Origin: Calamus simplicifolius
Lineage: Eukaryota; Streptophyta; Magnoliopsida; Arecales; Arecaceae
Assembly (NCBI GenBank): GCA_900491605.1
Contig: UESW01001507.1
Span: forward strand, 417,917-481,916
Length of the DNA stretch: 64,000 nt
Direction: 5' to 3'
Shown here piece after piece: positions 20,742-32,528 of the stretch (within the stretch, counting starts at the first letter, position 1; each line of letters starts with the position of its first letter). A model generated the notes under the pieces. It was not told the DNA's origin and ran no database searches. It saw only the letters and a program-made list of their open reading frames with translations. Made by a program: the position numbers and the translations under genes.

Positions 20742-22790
20742 AATAGCATTATATTTATTGGTAATAGAAATAGCAATGTATACTTAATTGATTTAGACAA
20801 TTTGTCTACTAGTAACCATTGTTTAATTGCTGATAATGCTAAAGTAAATAAGATTGGATGGCTATGGCATTGTAGATTAGCTCATGCAAGCATACACCTA
20901 ATTTCAAAATTAATAAGAATGGATTTAGTTAAAGGACTTCCAAAATTAGATTTTGAAATAATAGAATTTGTGATGCATGTCAATTTGAAAAATAAAGTAG
21001 AAACTCTTTCAAATCTAAAAATATTATTTTCACTTCTAGGCCACTAGAGCTACTTCACATGGACCTTTTTGAACCTACTAGAACCACTAGTCTAGGAGGA
21101 AAGAAATATGGTCTTGTGATAGTAGATGATTATTTTAGATACACTTGGGTATTGTTTTTGGCTCATAAGGATGAGACTTTCTCGATATTTCTGAAATTCT
21201 TCAAGAAAGTCACAAATGAGAAAAACAACACCATAGTGTCATTTAGAAGTGATCATGGCATAGAATTTAAAAATTTCTATATTGAAATGGCATTCATCAT
21301 AATTTTTCTACACCTAGAACACCACAATAAAAATGGAGTTGTAGAAAGGAAAAATAGAATATTAGATGATATGGCCCGTACCATTCTATGTGAAAGCCAA
21401 CTCCCAAAGTACTTCTGGGCGAAAGCTATAAACACAACATGTTACATCCTTAATAGAGCTTTAATTAGGTCAATTCTTAAAAAAACTTCCTATAAACTAT
21501 GGCATAATAGGAAACCTAATATTAGTTATTTTATGCATTTGGTTGTAGATATTTTATTCATAATAATGGTAAGGACAATCTTGAAAAGTTTGATGCAAAA
21601 TCTGATGAAGGCATATTTTTAGGTTATTCAACATTTAGTAAAGCATATAGAGTATTTAACAAGAAATATTTAGTTGTAGAAGAATCAATTCATTTAGTTT
21701 TTGATGAATCTTTAGCATCAAGTTCTGAAAAGATTGATGATGAGGAAGATATAATTTTGCTTGAAAGAAATATTAAAAAGTTGAATATATATGTATCTTC
21801 AGATCATGAACAAGAAGCTAAAGATGATGACTCATCTAGGAATAATGTTATTGATACTACTCGCAATGATGTAGATCTGCCTAGAGATTAGAGATATACT
21901 TATGATCATCCTAAGGATTTAATCATAGATGATCCATCTCAAGGAGTAAGAACTAGATCATCAATGAGGAACATCAATAATCATCTTGCATTTGTATCTT
22001 ATATAGAACCTAAAATCATTGAAGAAGCTGAAAAAGATAATAATTGGATGTTAGCTATGCAAGAGGAATTTAATCAATTCACTAGGAATAATGTATGGTC
22101 CTTAGTTGATAGACCCAAAGGTTATTCTGTTTTAGGATCTAAATGGATATTTAGAAAAAAATTAGATGAAAATGGCATAGTAATTAGAAATAAAGCTAGA
22201 TTAGTTGCTAAAGAATATAATCAAGAAAAGGAATTGATTTTGATGAAACCTTTGCACCTGTAGCTAGATTAGAAGCAATTAGACTATTACTTGCATTTGC
22301 ATGTCACATGAATATTAACTTATTTCAAATGGATGTTAAAAGTGTATTTTTAAATAGTTTTATAAATGAGAAAGTTTATGTAGAACAACCCCGAGGTTTT
22401 GAAGATCATGAATTTTCAAACCATGTTTTTAAATTACACAAAGCACTATATGGCTTAAAACAATCACCTAGAGCTTGGTATGATAGATTAAGCAAATTTC
22501 TAATTGAAAATGATTTTTCTAAGGAATGTTGATAAAACTTTATTTTAAAAAGAAAAGATAAAGACTTATTGGTAGTACAAATTTATGTAGATGATATTGT
22601 ATTCGGTGCTACTAACAATCTTTTGTGTCAAGAATTTGCTAAGTTAATGCAAGGTGAATTCGAGATGAGCATGATGAGAGAACTCAACTTCTTTCTTGGA
22701 CTTCAAATCAAATAAGAAAAAGAGGGAATCTTCATCAACCAAACAAAGTACATAAAAGAAATTCTCAAAAAGTTTGGTATGGAATAAGTC
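20742..22790 (+). pseudogene. SIRE-type copia pol fragment (integrase and reverse transcriptase)
   Basis: The sequence enters the pre-integrase domain (IDLDNLSTSNHCLIADNAK, WLWHCRLAHASIHLISKL). Integrase follows at about 21050-21600 (MDLFEPTRT, LVIVDDYFRYTW, FRSDHGIEFKN with the second aspartate, GVVERKNRILDDMART with the glutamate). Reverse transcriptase is at 21960-22700 (WSLVDRPKGYSVLGSKWIF, MDVKSVFLNSFINEKVYVEQ, LYGLKQSPRAWYDRL, and IYVDDIVFGA with intact YVDD). Frameshifts or stops occur near 21047, 21620, 22260, 22530 and 22713. Gag and protease are missing upstream, and RNase H, any envelope-like frame and the 3' LTR are missing downstream. Confidence 0.9.
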
Positions 22791-23280
22791 AAATCAAACG
22801 ATTATAATCCTTGGAATCTAATTCTTGTCTTCCACCAAGTTGTTTCATGACTTTTGAAGCCCATGCATGCTCGCTGAAGACGGAATCATAGATTAATTAG
22901 TGCATTAGGAACTTGGGATGACATTAACAAATCGAAGGAAACAAGTGAGAAGATGGTCAAAGTAGCGAATAAATAACATCACTCAATGATTATAATCCTT
23001 TGAATCTAATTGCTTGCCAAATGCATCCTAGAGCTTGAATTTTTGGAAATAAAATAATGGCTGATATGCCATATGGCAACCATTGCAAGGGAACTGATGG
23101 ATGGTGAAATAACAGTGTTATTGATTATAATATTACTTGCATGCTAGCTAAAAAACTGTGTATTAGAACGGACATAGAAAGTTATTGTTGAAAAATTATT
23201 TTAATTAAATAAGTATTAAATCAAACAAATGATGCTAACTTCCATTATAAACAGCTGTAATATAATGTTATAGTAACGTA
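22791..23280. other. Non-coding stretch with a short direct repeat
   Basis: No gene was found. A 24-base sequence starting GATTATAATCC recurs at 22800-22823 and 22988-23011 with one mismatch. The left copy lies about 10 bases beyond the last recognisable pol codons, so it could mark a deletion or insertion junction. Confidence 0.5.
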
Positions 23281-23294
23281 GTGATTAAATAGCT

Positions 23295-23362
23295 TGTAGA
23301 GGAAGAAGATTCATGTAGCTGACCCCATTTAGTTGGAAAAAGGCTTAGATGAGTTGAGTTGA
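23295..23362 (+). mobile_element. Short 5'-truncated retroposon with 14-bp target duplication
   Basis: Sixty-eight bases contain CATGTAGCTGACCCCATTTA, then an AGGCTTAG block, and end in TTGAG repeats. They are flanked by GTGATTAAATAGCT on both sides (23281-23294 and 23363-23376). The tail and long target duplication fit target-primed reverse transcription of a plant LINE or SINE. Confidence 0.8.
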
Positions 23363-23376
23363 GTGATTAAATAGCT

Positions 23377-26300
23377 ACTCCAGTTTTATATTTGTGTACT
23401 ATATTATCATATTATCTTATTTATACCACATAATATATTATTATTATACTATTTTCATATAATTATAATAACTTTATTTTATTCATAATATACTATAGTA
23501 TTATTATTATAATACTTGAATATAATATAATTATTATAGTATTATAAAATACAGTTATACTCGTAGTTCAAATCTGTTCAAGTCTAAAAATAGCTTTTTG
23601 ACATTTCAAAAGTAGATAAAGTCGGAAAGCATTTTTAAAAATTTATGAAACATTATAAATTTATTAAAAACTTTTTTTAAGCCTCTAAAAGTACTTTTAG
23701 GTCTTTCAAAATCTTAATCAAATAGAGCCTTAGGTAGAAACATATTTTTTTCATGTATAACTAAGGCTACATTGGGATAGGACACTTTTGTGAGGGATTT
23801 CATTTGCAGTGAATATTTTAAAATTTAAAATCAAAATTCTCTATTGGCTACTTTTAAGGAGAAAATTTTAAATTATTTAACAATTTTAAATAGAAATGTT
23901 GAGAGACAGTTTCAAAAGGTGAAGAGGCACGAAATCTTGTCTCTTCCTCTTTGGAGGGAGAAGGGATGCAAAATCTTCTCTCTCCCTCCCTCCCTCTCTA
24001 TCATGGTTTTACTATTTCTTTCGCGGGGATGGCCAAGGAATCGACGACCCCCTTCACTCCCCCAAAACCCTAAGGTCCCATTTTATTCACCACATGAGAT
24101 TAAGTGGCATAAAATGCCAAACCAGCAGTATTTTATATTCATAGAATTGAATTGGGTTGGATTTAAGATGTTTAGAATATGAAATTAGTGATGAAAATGA
24201 TTTCCATGTAACTTAATCGGTAGTGTTTCACACACACACACATATGGATTTGATTGAATTGGCTTCAATTTTCTTAAAATATCCTTCAAAAAAAGCATGT
24301 AGTGATTTTTTTAACAAAATTTATTTATTTAAATATCTATACCTAATATATATTTTTATATAATTTATGAAGGCTCAATATCCATCTACATGAGACGATT
24401 CTTAGCAAACAAGTAGTTATAATATTAAGAAGGTATGATTATTGTGTCTAAGATGGTAGACCCTATGATTTGGCTTGAGGGAAGAATTAGTGCCCTTATC
24501 CTGTTTAGTTTTCTAAAGACCTAGCTGATCTTAGCAGTCACATTTCATATCAAGATCAAGTCCTAGAGAGAGAAATATAGAGGAGATGAGAGCGTAGTAC
24601 TAGAAGCAGAGAAGTGGTTCTTCAGTTCTCTCTGCAATCTCTTCCTTCACTTCTCTTCTTCTCCATGATGTAGTTTTTCATTGTTTTGATAACCTCAGTT
24701 ATGTAGCATAAAAGTTGTTGAAGAAGAAGGCAACTAACTTCATTTATATTTTTATGGAACGTTTGATTTACGATAATGTAATATTATCAAAGATTTTATA
24801 TTTTAGTAATTATACACTTGGTAACTAGATTCTCATAAATAAAAGATTATCAAGTTTGGCTCATAATAACAAAATATAATTAATTTATTATATTTTTAAT
24901 TTTATTTAAATTTATTTTAAATTTTTATCTTTTAAGTGGCCCTCTCTTTTTTGCTAAAATATGAAATATTTTGATAAAATCAAAATTATTATATTTAAAT
25001 ATTGTAAATATAAAAAATATGTATCATATATTATATTATTTAAATATAAAATAATATTTATAATACAAATGGTATTAACTATATATTATAAATTATTTAA
25101 ATATATTAATTTAATATGAAAGAAGGTCTTAAATATTAATAATTTAATATTTAATATTTATATATTATAAATATATAATAGTATTTAAAATAATAAATTC
25201 TATATTAATTTTAATTTTAATATAAATATAATATATTATGTTATATATTTAATATTAAATATAAATATTTTAAATATTAATTAAATATATAATTAGATTA
25301 AATATTATTAAATATTTACATTCAAGTCAAGAGCATATTTTGATATTACTATATCTTGGTAATCTTAAATATCCATTTCAGATTAGAATCAAATTATCAT
25401 AATTTATGATAATCTTAGATTATCGAATCAAATATTATTACTTAAATTACCTTATCTAATTGCCAAAGATGATAATTTGTGTAGTAATATAAGATTACTA
25501 AGGTGACTTACCATCAACCAAATCCCCCCTCAATAGTTCATGTGGAGTTTGTCTTAGAGTTTCGCTTTTTACTACATTTATGAATTATTTCTCCTTTCCT
25601 AGCGAGTGATTCATGGCACAATGACTGATCTTGATATCACCAGATAATTTCCTTTCTACTCTTCTGGTCTTGAACTATTGATTCATCTAATCGAATTTGG
25701 CTAACACTAGCAGCCACATGTTTTAGTTGATTTAAGCGATGATTGAAATAAAAACCTGCATTTTTTTTTTTTTGAACTTAGAAAAGATTTAGAGGAACAA
25801 GAAAAATTAAGGATCAATATAGCTAATAGGTCAATTTAGTAAAATGATGTCCAAAGTCGTCCCATTGGATTGGGAAACATAAGGGGGTGTGTATTTCCAA
25901 ATCTCATCAGCATTGACATCCCATATTAATAAAAAGTTGGACTCCATCGGATTGGAATCTAACCTTTGGTCTTCGAAACATGGGATTAGATTGAAAACGA
26001 TACCACCACACCAAACATGCTCTAAATTTCATTCAAAGCCGAATGATGGGATGTAGGAACCCTAATCCGAAGCCCTTTCTCTTTCTTCCCTTTGGCCCTA
26101 CCCCCACCACCCTAGTCTTTGGCTCCTCTAGTTCCCATTCCAACATAACCGATAGAGGCTGGTTATTGGTGGTTCATTCGGTGCTTTTGCTCCTTTGGCT
26201 CCATCGAGCTCTCCTCATTTGGCTCCTCTTAAACAATTCCTAGCCCCCCATCCCCTATCCCTCCTTGGTTTCTCTCCTCAAGTTTTGTCGCTCTCTCTCT

Positions 26301-27069
26301 CTCACCTTGGCTAGCTTTCATCACTCTCCCTCCCCTTTTGGCTTCTCCAAGCTTTTGTTGTTCTCTCACCCCCTTCTCCCCAAAGATTTGGTCTATCCGG
26401 CCTTCTCCCCTACCTTGCAATTTAGCTCCATCATTCTCTCTCCCCCTTCTCCTCCTCTGGCTCCTCTTTGGCTCCCTTGTTTTTGCTTCCCACAAGCATC
26501 GATTGGCTCTCCTCCTGCTCCTCCACTAGCGAGGTTCTTAATCGCCTCAGGTTAGTTTTCCTTTGATAAATAAAATGCCTATTGTCAATCTGAATCTTTT
26601 GAGGTTCTTATTTGGGAAAATGAAGTTTGATGTTAATGCATTGTTGATATTTTTTAAAAAAAATTATAATTCTTTTTCTTGACTGATTTTTGATAGGTTA
26701 GTATAGTCAGTGCAGAGAATTCATCCAAGGCCCACAAATTCATCTGAATGGAAAAATAAGTGAAAGTAGAGAGCTACATTTTTAAAAATATAATAATTTT
26801 TTTTATTTTTGGGATAAACCAAGTTGAAGCTAAGTCAAGGATAAAAGAGAACCTTTCGCATGAAAATTCTTAAGTATCATGATCCTTCAGGCTATGAACT
26901 TTTCTAATCTATTTCATTTGTTTTTAACTTTGATATCATCATGTAATCAATTTATCTAGAAAGGACAAAGCAAAGAGAAAGGACAACAAGCAAATCGTAA
27001 ATGGGCACTTAAAATTAAACCTAACCGTTCTCTATGGGCATGTTGACAATAAGCTTCACTTACACATTC
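23377..27069. other. AT-rich intergenic DNA, no gene recognised
   Basis: No conserved coding sequence was seen on either strand. Notable composition: a short CA run at 24230-24241, very AT-rich DNA at 24880-25330, and a pyrimidine-rich stretch with many CTCC and CTCT runs at 26230-26530 ending CTCAGGTTAG, which could resemble an untranslated exon edge but has no supporting frame. Open frames at 26043-26555 follow from the pyrimidine bias. Confidence 0.5.
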
Positions 27070-28372
27070 TGTCATGACCCTTGATCCAAAACTCGGTTTA
27101 GCAACATCGTAACACGGCCATATACTCTTAAAATGGCCTGCAAAGCCTATTAAACTTAAACACAAGCAATATCATGAAAATATTTGCAGAAACTAAACCT
27201 CACATCTAAAAATATTGTCATAGAGTCATCATATTAGTACATAAAAATCTAAATATCAACCTCCAAGTACATATTAGGTATCTGCAATATCAGATGATTC
27301 AAAAACTAGACACTAATTTCACTCCTGATTCTCCATGCATTGGATTCAATAGGTAAGTGTCATCATTATCCTCTGAATCATGATAAGGGCTAATGAGCTA
27401 AAAACTCAATAGAAATTCTACATATGCCATTATGAAAATGTCTCTAAAATGAATTATATATCAAAATAATTTTTAATAAAAAGTAATATAGCATATCAAT
27501 GAAACTAACTGCACAATTATAAAACCAACCAAACATCAAATATCAATATAAACTATACTAAATACCAAAATCGCAAACATAACTAGATTCACACCATAAT
27601 CATCTGCATAGTAAAGATATATATTGACAAACCCATGCTAATAGTCTGTTTCTAACAATTAAATATGGCAATACATACATGCACCGATTAGTTTTCATAC
27701 TAGTGCCCAACGTATTAAATTTAGCCAACTAACCATGATTGGTTTTACACAGGCTCTTTTGGCCTTCAGGCCTTACTTAGCCTTCAGTCCTCTCCTGATA
27801 TCGTTGGTCTAGGCCAATCTTGCTAGAACTAGCACCATTTATCAACACTAAAAATCAAATTCATAATTTCAACCATTTATGGCATTGGATTAAATCACTT
27901 TCATGTATATCAGCGTACTGAACATACATACTGACAAATCTTATATTAGTAATCTGTGTCTAATAACTTAATCTGGCAATACACATGCACAGTTGGTTTT
28001 CATACTAGCGCCAATGTTTTAAACTTAGCCAATAGTCCATGACTGGTTCTACACCAGTTCTCTCAGCCTTCAACTCTCACTTAGCTTCAACCCTCTCTCG
28101 GTACCACTAGTCTACGGCAATCCTACTAGAACTAGTACAATGTATCAATAGTAATTTATCAATATTTGATGTCTTTAACCTAGCCATGTCATATCCACAA
28201 CCCATGACTAGTTCCACATCAGCTTCTCTCAGCAACTTTCCCGTTTCTCTTTTCCAATGCTACCACTACTACATCTCAGTGACTAGTCCATATGCTCACA
28301 TCATAACATCATACATCCATCAAAGCCATAACCATATCATAACCAAAATAACATATCTCAATATATCATGTT
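27070..28372 (+). repeat. Gypsy-type LTR fragment interrupted by a CACTA element
   Basis: It starts TGTCATGACCCTTGATCC, the kind of start seen in large monocot chromovirus LTRs and similar in style to the solo LTR at 2275. The shared order is a GC-rich first 60 bases, then AT-rich DNA with a segment like AATGAGCTAAAAACTCAATA. Two related subsegments around 27720-27850 and 28010-28150 (GCCAACTAACCATGATTGG versus GCCAATAGTCCATGACTGG) indicate internal duplication. The sequence is broken at 28372 by CACTACAAGAAAA. No coding region is visible. Confidence 0.6.
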
Positions 28373-28385
28373 CACTACAAGAAAA

Positions 28386-29345
28386 TTTTATTTTAGCGAT
28401 GCCAAAATGCGTCGCTAAATTAATTTAATTTAAAAAAATAAAATTTAATTTAGCAACACATTTTGATCGTCGCTGTAACTTTCGTCGCAAACTGCTATCC
28501 GTCGCAGTTTCGTTGCTAAATAGCGACGCAATAAATGCGTCACTATTTTGCGACGCATAAGATGCGTCGCAATTTAGCGACGCAATTTGCGTCGCAAATG
28601 CATCGCAAAAATAAATTTTTATTTTTTAAAAAAATAAAAATAAAATTTTGCGATGCATTTGCAATGCAAATTTATAAATTTCTTTTTACAAAAAAATGCA
28701 AGGAGAAAAAAATTTCCGGTTGCAATTTTTTAAAAGAAATAAAATTAAAATTTTGCGACATTTGCGATGCAATTTGCGTCACAAATGCGTCGCTAAATTT
28801 TAATTTTATTTTTTAAAAAAATTGCAACCAAAAATTTTTTTCTCATTGAATTTTTTAAAAAAAGAAATTTATAAATTTGCATCGCAAATGCATCGCAAAA
28901 TTTTTAATTTTTTTTTAAAAAATAAAATTAAAATTTTGTGACGCATTTGCGACACAAATTTATAAATTTTGTTCCTTTTAATAAATTGCAATGAGAAAAA
29001 AATTTCTAGTTGTAATTTTTAAAAAAATAAAATTAAAATTTAGCTACGCAATTTGCATCGCAAATGCGTCGCTAAATTTTAATTTTATTTTTTAAAAAAA
29101 TTGCAACCAAAAAGTTTTTTTAAAAAATTAAATTATTATTCAATTTAGCGACGCAATATGCATCGCAAATTTATGAATTAATTTTTTAAAAAAATTATAA
29201 CAAATTTTTGATAATGCATAAATATTATTTAAATTTTGATAATGCAATATTTTTTAAATAAATATTATTTAAAACTCTTAATGCAATTTTTTTAATTCAA
29301 TTGAAACATTATCGCTGACATTCATTGCAAAATTTTTGATAATGC
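28386..29345. repeat. CACTA subterminal repeats, left side
   Basis: Many copies of GCGACGCA, GCGATGCA and their complements alternate with A/T-rich spacers such as AAAATAAAATTAAAATTT. CACTA subterminal repeats are binding sites for the element's DNA-binding protein. Many copies show TG or CA in place of CG, consistent with methylation decay. Confidence 0.85.
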
Positions 29346-29405
29346 ATAAAATTTTATTTTATTAATAACGACAAGTTTGGATACACAAAACAGAGAAAAA
29401 ATACA

Positions 29406-29955
29406 TCAAGAATCTGCACTGTCACGATCACGAAAAGGCTGCGGAGGCTGGAATGAACCCTGCGATATTTGGCGAACAAAATATTGCATCTGACGCATCT
29501 GCTCTCTCATGTCTGCAAGCTCCTGCCGAACCTCCTCCGTAATAGATCTTTGAATATCGTCTAAACGATCAGGAGGAATATCGCCAGAATAGTGCGAAGT
29601 GGAGCCAAAAAAATATCTAGAAGCTTTAGCGCCCAGATCGTAGACCCTACGGTCTTGCGGCTGGGCACTAACAGCTTCTAAAAACACACGTCGACTCTCC
29701 TCTGGTGAGAGTTCGACGAGCGGCCCCCCATCAGTGGAGTCGACCTGCGATGCCTGGGACCGAAGCTCCTCGACTCGTGCCTTCAAATTATAAATGAATC
29801 AGTATACGAACCTGAATAATGGTTAAGAAATTAAACAGTTACAACATAAGTCAAATTTCTTATCGCAACCTCCTGTGATCGTGCATCGACCCAGGTACTG
29901 TCCTTCCTGGTGTGTGTCGCCCTGAATAGGTTGAACTCACCAGGATCTCTGCCCT
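29406..29955 (-). pseudogene. Ptta/En/Spm plant transposase remnant
   Basis: Two exons are recognisable on the minus strand. The upstream exon (about 29870-29955) contains GEFNLFRATHTRKDSTWVDA, a match to the LF..TH.RKD..WVD signature of plant Transposase_24. A GT..AG intron joins it to 29406-29780, which holds ARVEELRSQASQVDS, SRRVFLEAVSAQ, VYDLGAKASRYFFGS and a C-terminal helical segment with VRQELADMREQMRQMQYFV. This family encodes the DNA-binding accessory protein of CACTA elements, which would act on the subterminal repeats nearby. The N-terminal exons were not recognised, and no catalytic TnpD-type transposase is present, so the element is non-autonomous. Confidence 0.75.
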
Positions 29956-29959
29956 CCGC

Positions 29960-31560
29960 TCAGACTACAAAAGCAGAAGAAATGATATAAATGTAAGTAT
30001 ATGCAAATGAGTAAATTAGTAATTAAATTATTGATGTTTTCTTACCATACGGCGTCTGTGATATGGTATTCTGCTATTCATTATCATCGTTTACGTTGAA
30101 ATTTCAGCATATGCCACACTAGGAGAATGTATGAGGAAATACAAACCACAATCTCAACAGACGATAATTAATAGCAGACTAGCATATCGCAAAAAATAAT
30201 CTCAAACTATCCGCTAGGACAATTTGAGAATTTGTAAGACTACGTCTTGCAAATTCTCAAATGGGTCTAAAGGTTTCAGTGCTGTGAGATATAATATTCT
30301 TAAAAAAAACAATCGAACTAATACTCATGAAAAATTTCTCTTGACTATTATACATATTTTGATTGTGGTCTATAGTCACTAACTTATAAAACTGATATTA
30401 TGTCAAAGATAATAACATTAATCCAATAGTTATGCATAGTAATATCTAATAATACTATGGTTTCAATATTGGACAGGCTGGACTAAAATTTTCCATAACA
30501 TATCAACCATGGCACATCTAATAAAGCATATATAATCTAATTCCCAACATAACATATCCCAATACGAAGGAATTGTGCTTAAACCAAAGCCTAATTCACA
30601 ACAATTTCATAATGACAATAAGATGGAATAACATATGTCAGATGTTCACCTGCCATGCATAGTTTAATAGATTGAGAAATTGAACCATGACTACATAAAA
30701 ATCACTAATCAATCATGACTGAATTAATTTAAAACATAAGCACTAATTAATCGTAAAGCAATTTCTTTAATTAATTTACAATCGATCAGAATCACTAATT
30801 AGCAAATACTACAATGATGTTACAATGCAATCATTATTTATTATTATTATATTAAATTATAATATTATGAACTAATATAAGTTAATATATATTATAATAT
30901 GATATTATTAATATTATGACAAAATATAATTATCATAAACATACTTTTTTTATGATCACAGTAAATATTATAAGTTAAAGGGATAATATTTTTTTTCATA
31001 TTTTATAACAAAAAATCCTAATATTGAATTATATCATAATTTCATGTAAATTTATAATAAGATTATTATAATTAATTTTTTATGGGTGACAATGGATATA
31101 ATAATCAATATAATGATATTATAAAATCATTATATTCTAATATTATAATATCACTTAATAATTATTTATAAAATATTAATATAATACTATAGTGTATTGT
31201 AATTTTATTGTAATATTTAATTATTATATATATGATATTACTATAGGGATTTTCTGAATTTAAGTGATATAATAATATGATTGAATAAATTATTAAGGTT
31301 AAAATATCGAAACAACTTACTAATAATATTTTAAAAATATTATTTATATAATTAAATCAAAAAAATTAGTTATGCAATATATTTTGTAATACTATAAAAT
31401 ATTATTTTATTATATATTTTTTAAAATTAAAAATAGTCGAACGAGGCTTCTAGGAGGGTTTGAAATTTTTTTTTTCCTACCCGTGGATTGGCCTAATATG
31501 ATTAAATAAATTATTAAGGTTATTTTATAACTTATTTTATATATATATATATATATATAT
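29960..31560. other. AT-rich internal CACTA DNA
   Basis: No coding block is recognised. The region is mainly short TATAAT-like runs. It ends in an AT dinucleotide tract at about 31537-31560. Confidence 0.5.
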
Positions 31561-31599
31561 CCGAGGGGGTGGAGAAAAAAATTCCTTTTTTTTGCCAGG

Positions 31600-32170
31600 G
31601 GTGGGGGTGAGGAAAAGCCCCCCACGCATTTTTTAATTTTTTTTTTTTTTGAACAGTGGCATGGCCACCGTGGCCAGGCCACCCCGGCCACGGCCACCGC
31701 AGGGACGACGGCACCCCGGCCACAGCCGTCGCCGGGGATGACGGCACCACGACCATTTTTTTTTTTTTTGTTAAAGGTGGCCTGGCCACCGTGGCTAGGG
31801 GCCATCGTCTCCGGCCACAGCCGTGGCCGTGGCCGCACGGGAAGGGTTAGGGGGGTGGGGAAACCCCCCCCCCCCACGTTTTTCTTTTTTTTTACAGTGG
31901 CCTGGCCACCGTGGCCAGGCCACTGCCGGCCACGGCCGTCGTCCCCGGCCACGGCAGTGGCCATGGCCGGCACGGGGGGATGGGACCGGCAACAATGGCC
32001 TGGGCGGGGGAGGGGGAGGAAATGGGAGAGATGGGGGGGGGAGGGGAGGGAGAGGGAGGGGCTTACCCAGAAATATGGGTCGCCGGCGAGGTGGTCGGGT
32101 GCCGGAGAGCCGCCGGAGTGTCACCGGAGGTGGGGAAGAGGTAGGAGGAGAAAGAGGGAGGGGGTGAGGG
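31600..32170. repeat. GC-rich imperfect 120-bp repeats in CACTA
   Basis: Three units start with a long T run followed by GTGGCMTGGCCACCGTGGC-type sequence at 31655, 31775 and 31895 (120-bp steps). Each is followed by CCGGCCACGGCC-rich DNA. The last unit runs into G-rich sequence with GGAGGGGGAGG motifs. The many overlapping open frames here are compositional. Confidence 0.75.
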
Positions 32171-32214
32171 AAGAAGCCGTGAGGAAGAAGAAGAAAAGGA
32201 GAGGGGGATTTAAA

Positions 32215-32528
32215 TATTAAGATTAGCGACACACTGTTTGCATCGCTAATTCACTAATTTTGGCGGCACTGATCGGCGAAAAATATTTTTTTCCTGTGCG
32301 TCGCTAAATAGCGATGCAACAAATTGCATCGCTGAATTAACAATTTTTTTTATTTTCTTGATATTTGTGTCGCTAATGCGTCACTAAATAGCGACTCTAT
32401 TAAGTGCATCGCTAAATTAATGAATTTTTTTTAATAATTAGTCGCTAAATAGCGACGCAACTAACTGCGTCGCAGAATTAAAAAATTTTTAATTTTTGAT
32501 TTTTTAATTAACAAAATTTTTAATTTTC
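32215..32528. repeat. CACTA subterminal repeats, right side
   Basis: GCGACGCA-type units appear again, with CGTCGCTAAATAGCGATGCA and AGTCGCTAAATAGCGACGCA, in a TTAATTTTT-rich setting. The last CACTA-like bases are AAAATTTTTAATTTT just before the satellite. No terminal inverted repeat is present. Confidence 0.75.

Larger units (their letters stand above)
28373..32528. mobile_element. CACTA (En/Spm) transposon, distal end not seen
   Basis: The terminal sequence CACTACAAGAAAA at 28373-28385 is the standard CACTA inverted-repeat start in plants. It is followed by nearly 1 kb of subterminal repeats built on TTTGCGACGCATTTGCGACGC-like units in both orientations. A Ptta/En/Spm transposase remnant lies at 29406-29955. 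Similar subterminal repeats (TTAGCGACGCAA-type) reappear at 32215-32480, as expected near the other end, but the expected TTTTCTTGTAGTG end is absent and the 83-bp satellite starts at about 32529. GTT precedes the left end as the possible 3-bp target copy. Confidence 0.82.

Noticed and set aside
24755..25530. MITE with loosely similar ends (GTTTGATTTACGATAAT and the complement of ATTACCATCAACCAAAT-like sequence)
   Set aside because: The end similarity is weak, the right end reads TTACCATCAACCAAAT only approximately, no target copy was found, and the DNA is very AT-rich.
26043..26555. Proline/serine-rich coding exon
   Set aside because: Open frames on both strands follow from CTCC-rich composition, with no conserved block or splice-supported continuation.
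28386..29345. CRISPR-like or unknown short tandem array
   Set aside because: GCGACGCA units in both orientations next to CACTACAAGAAAA are explained as CACTA subterminal repeats in a plant genome.
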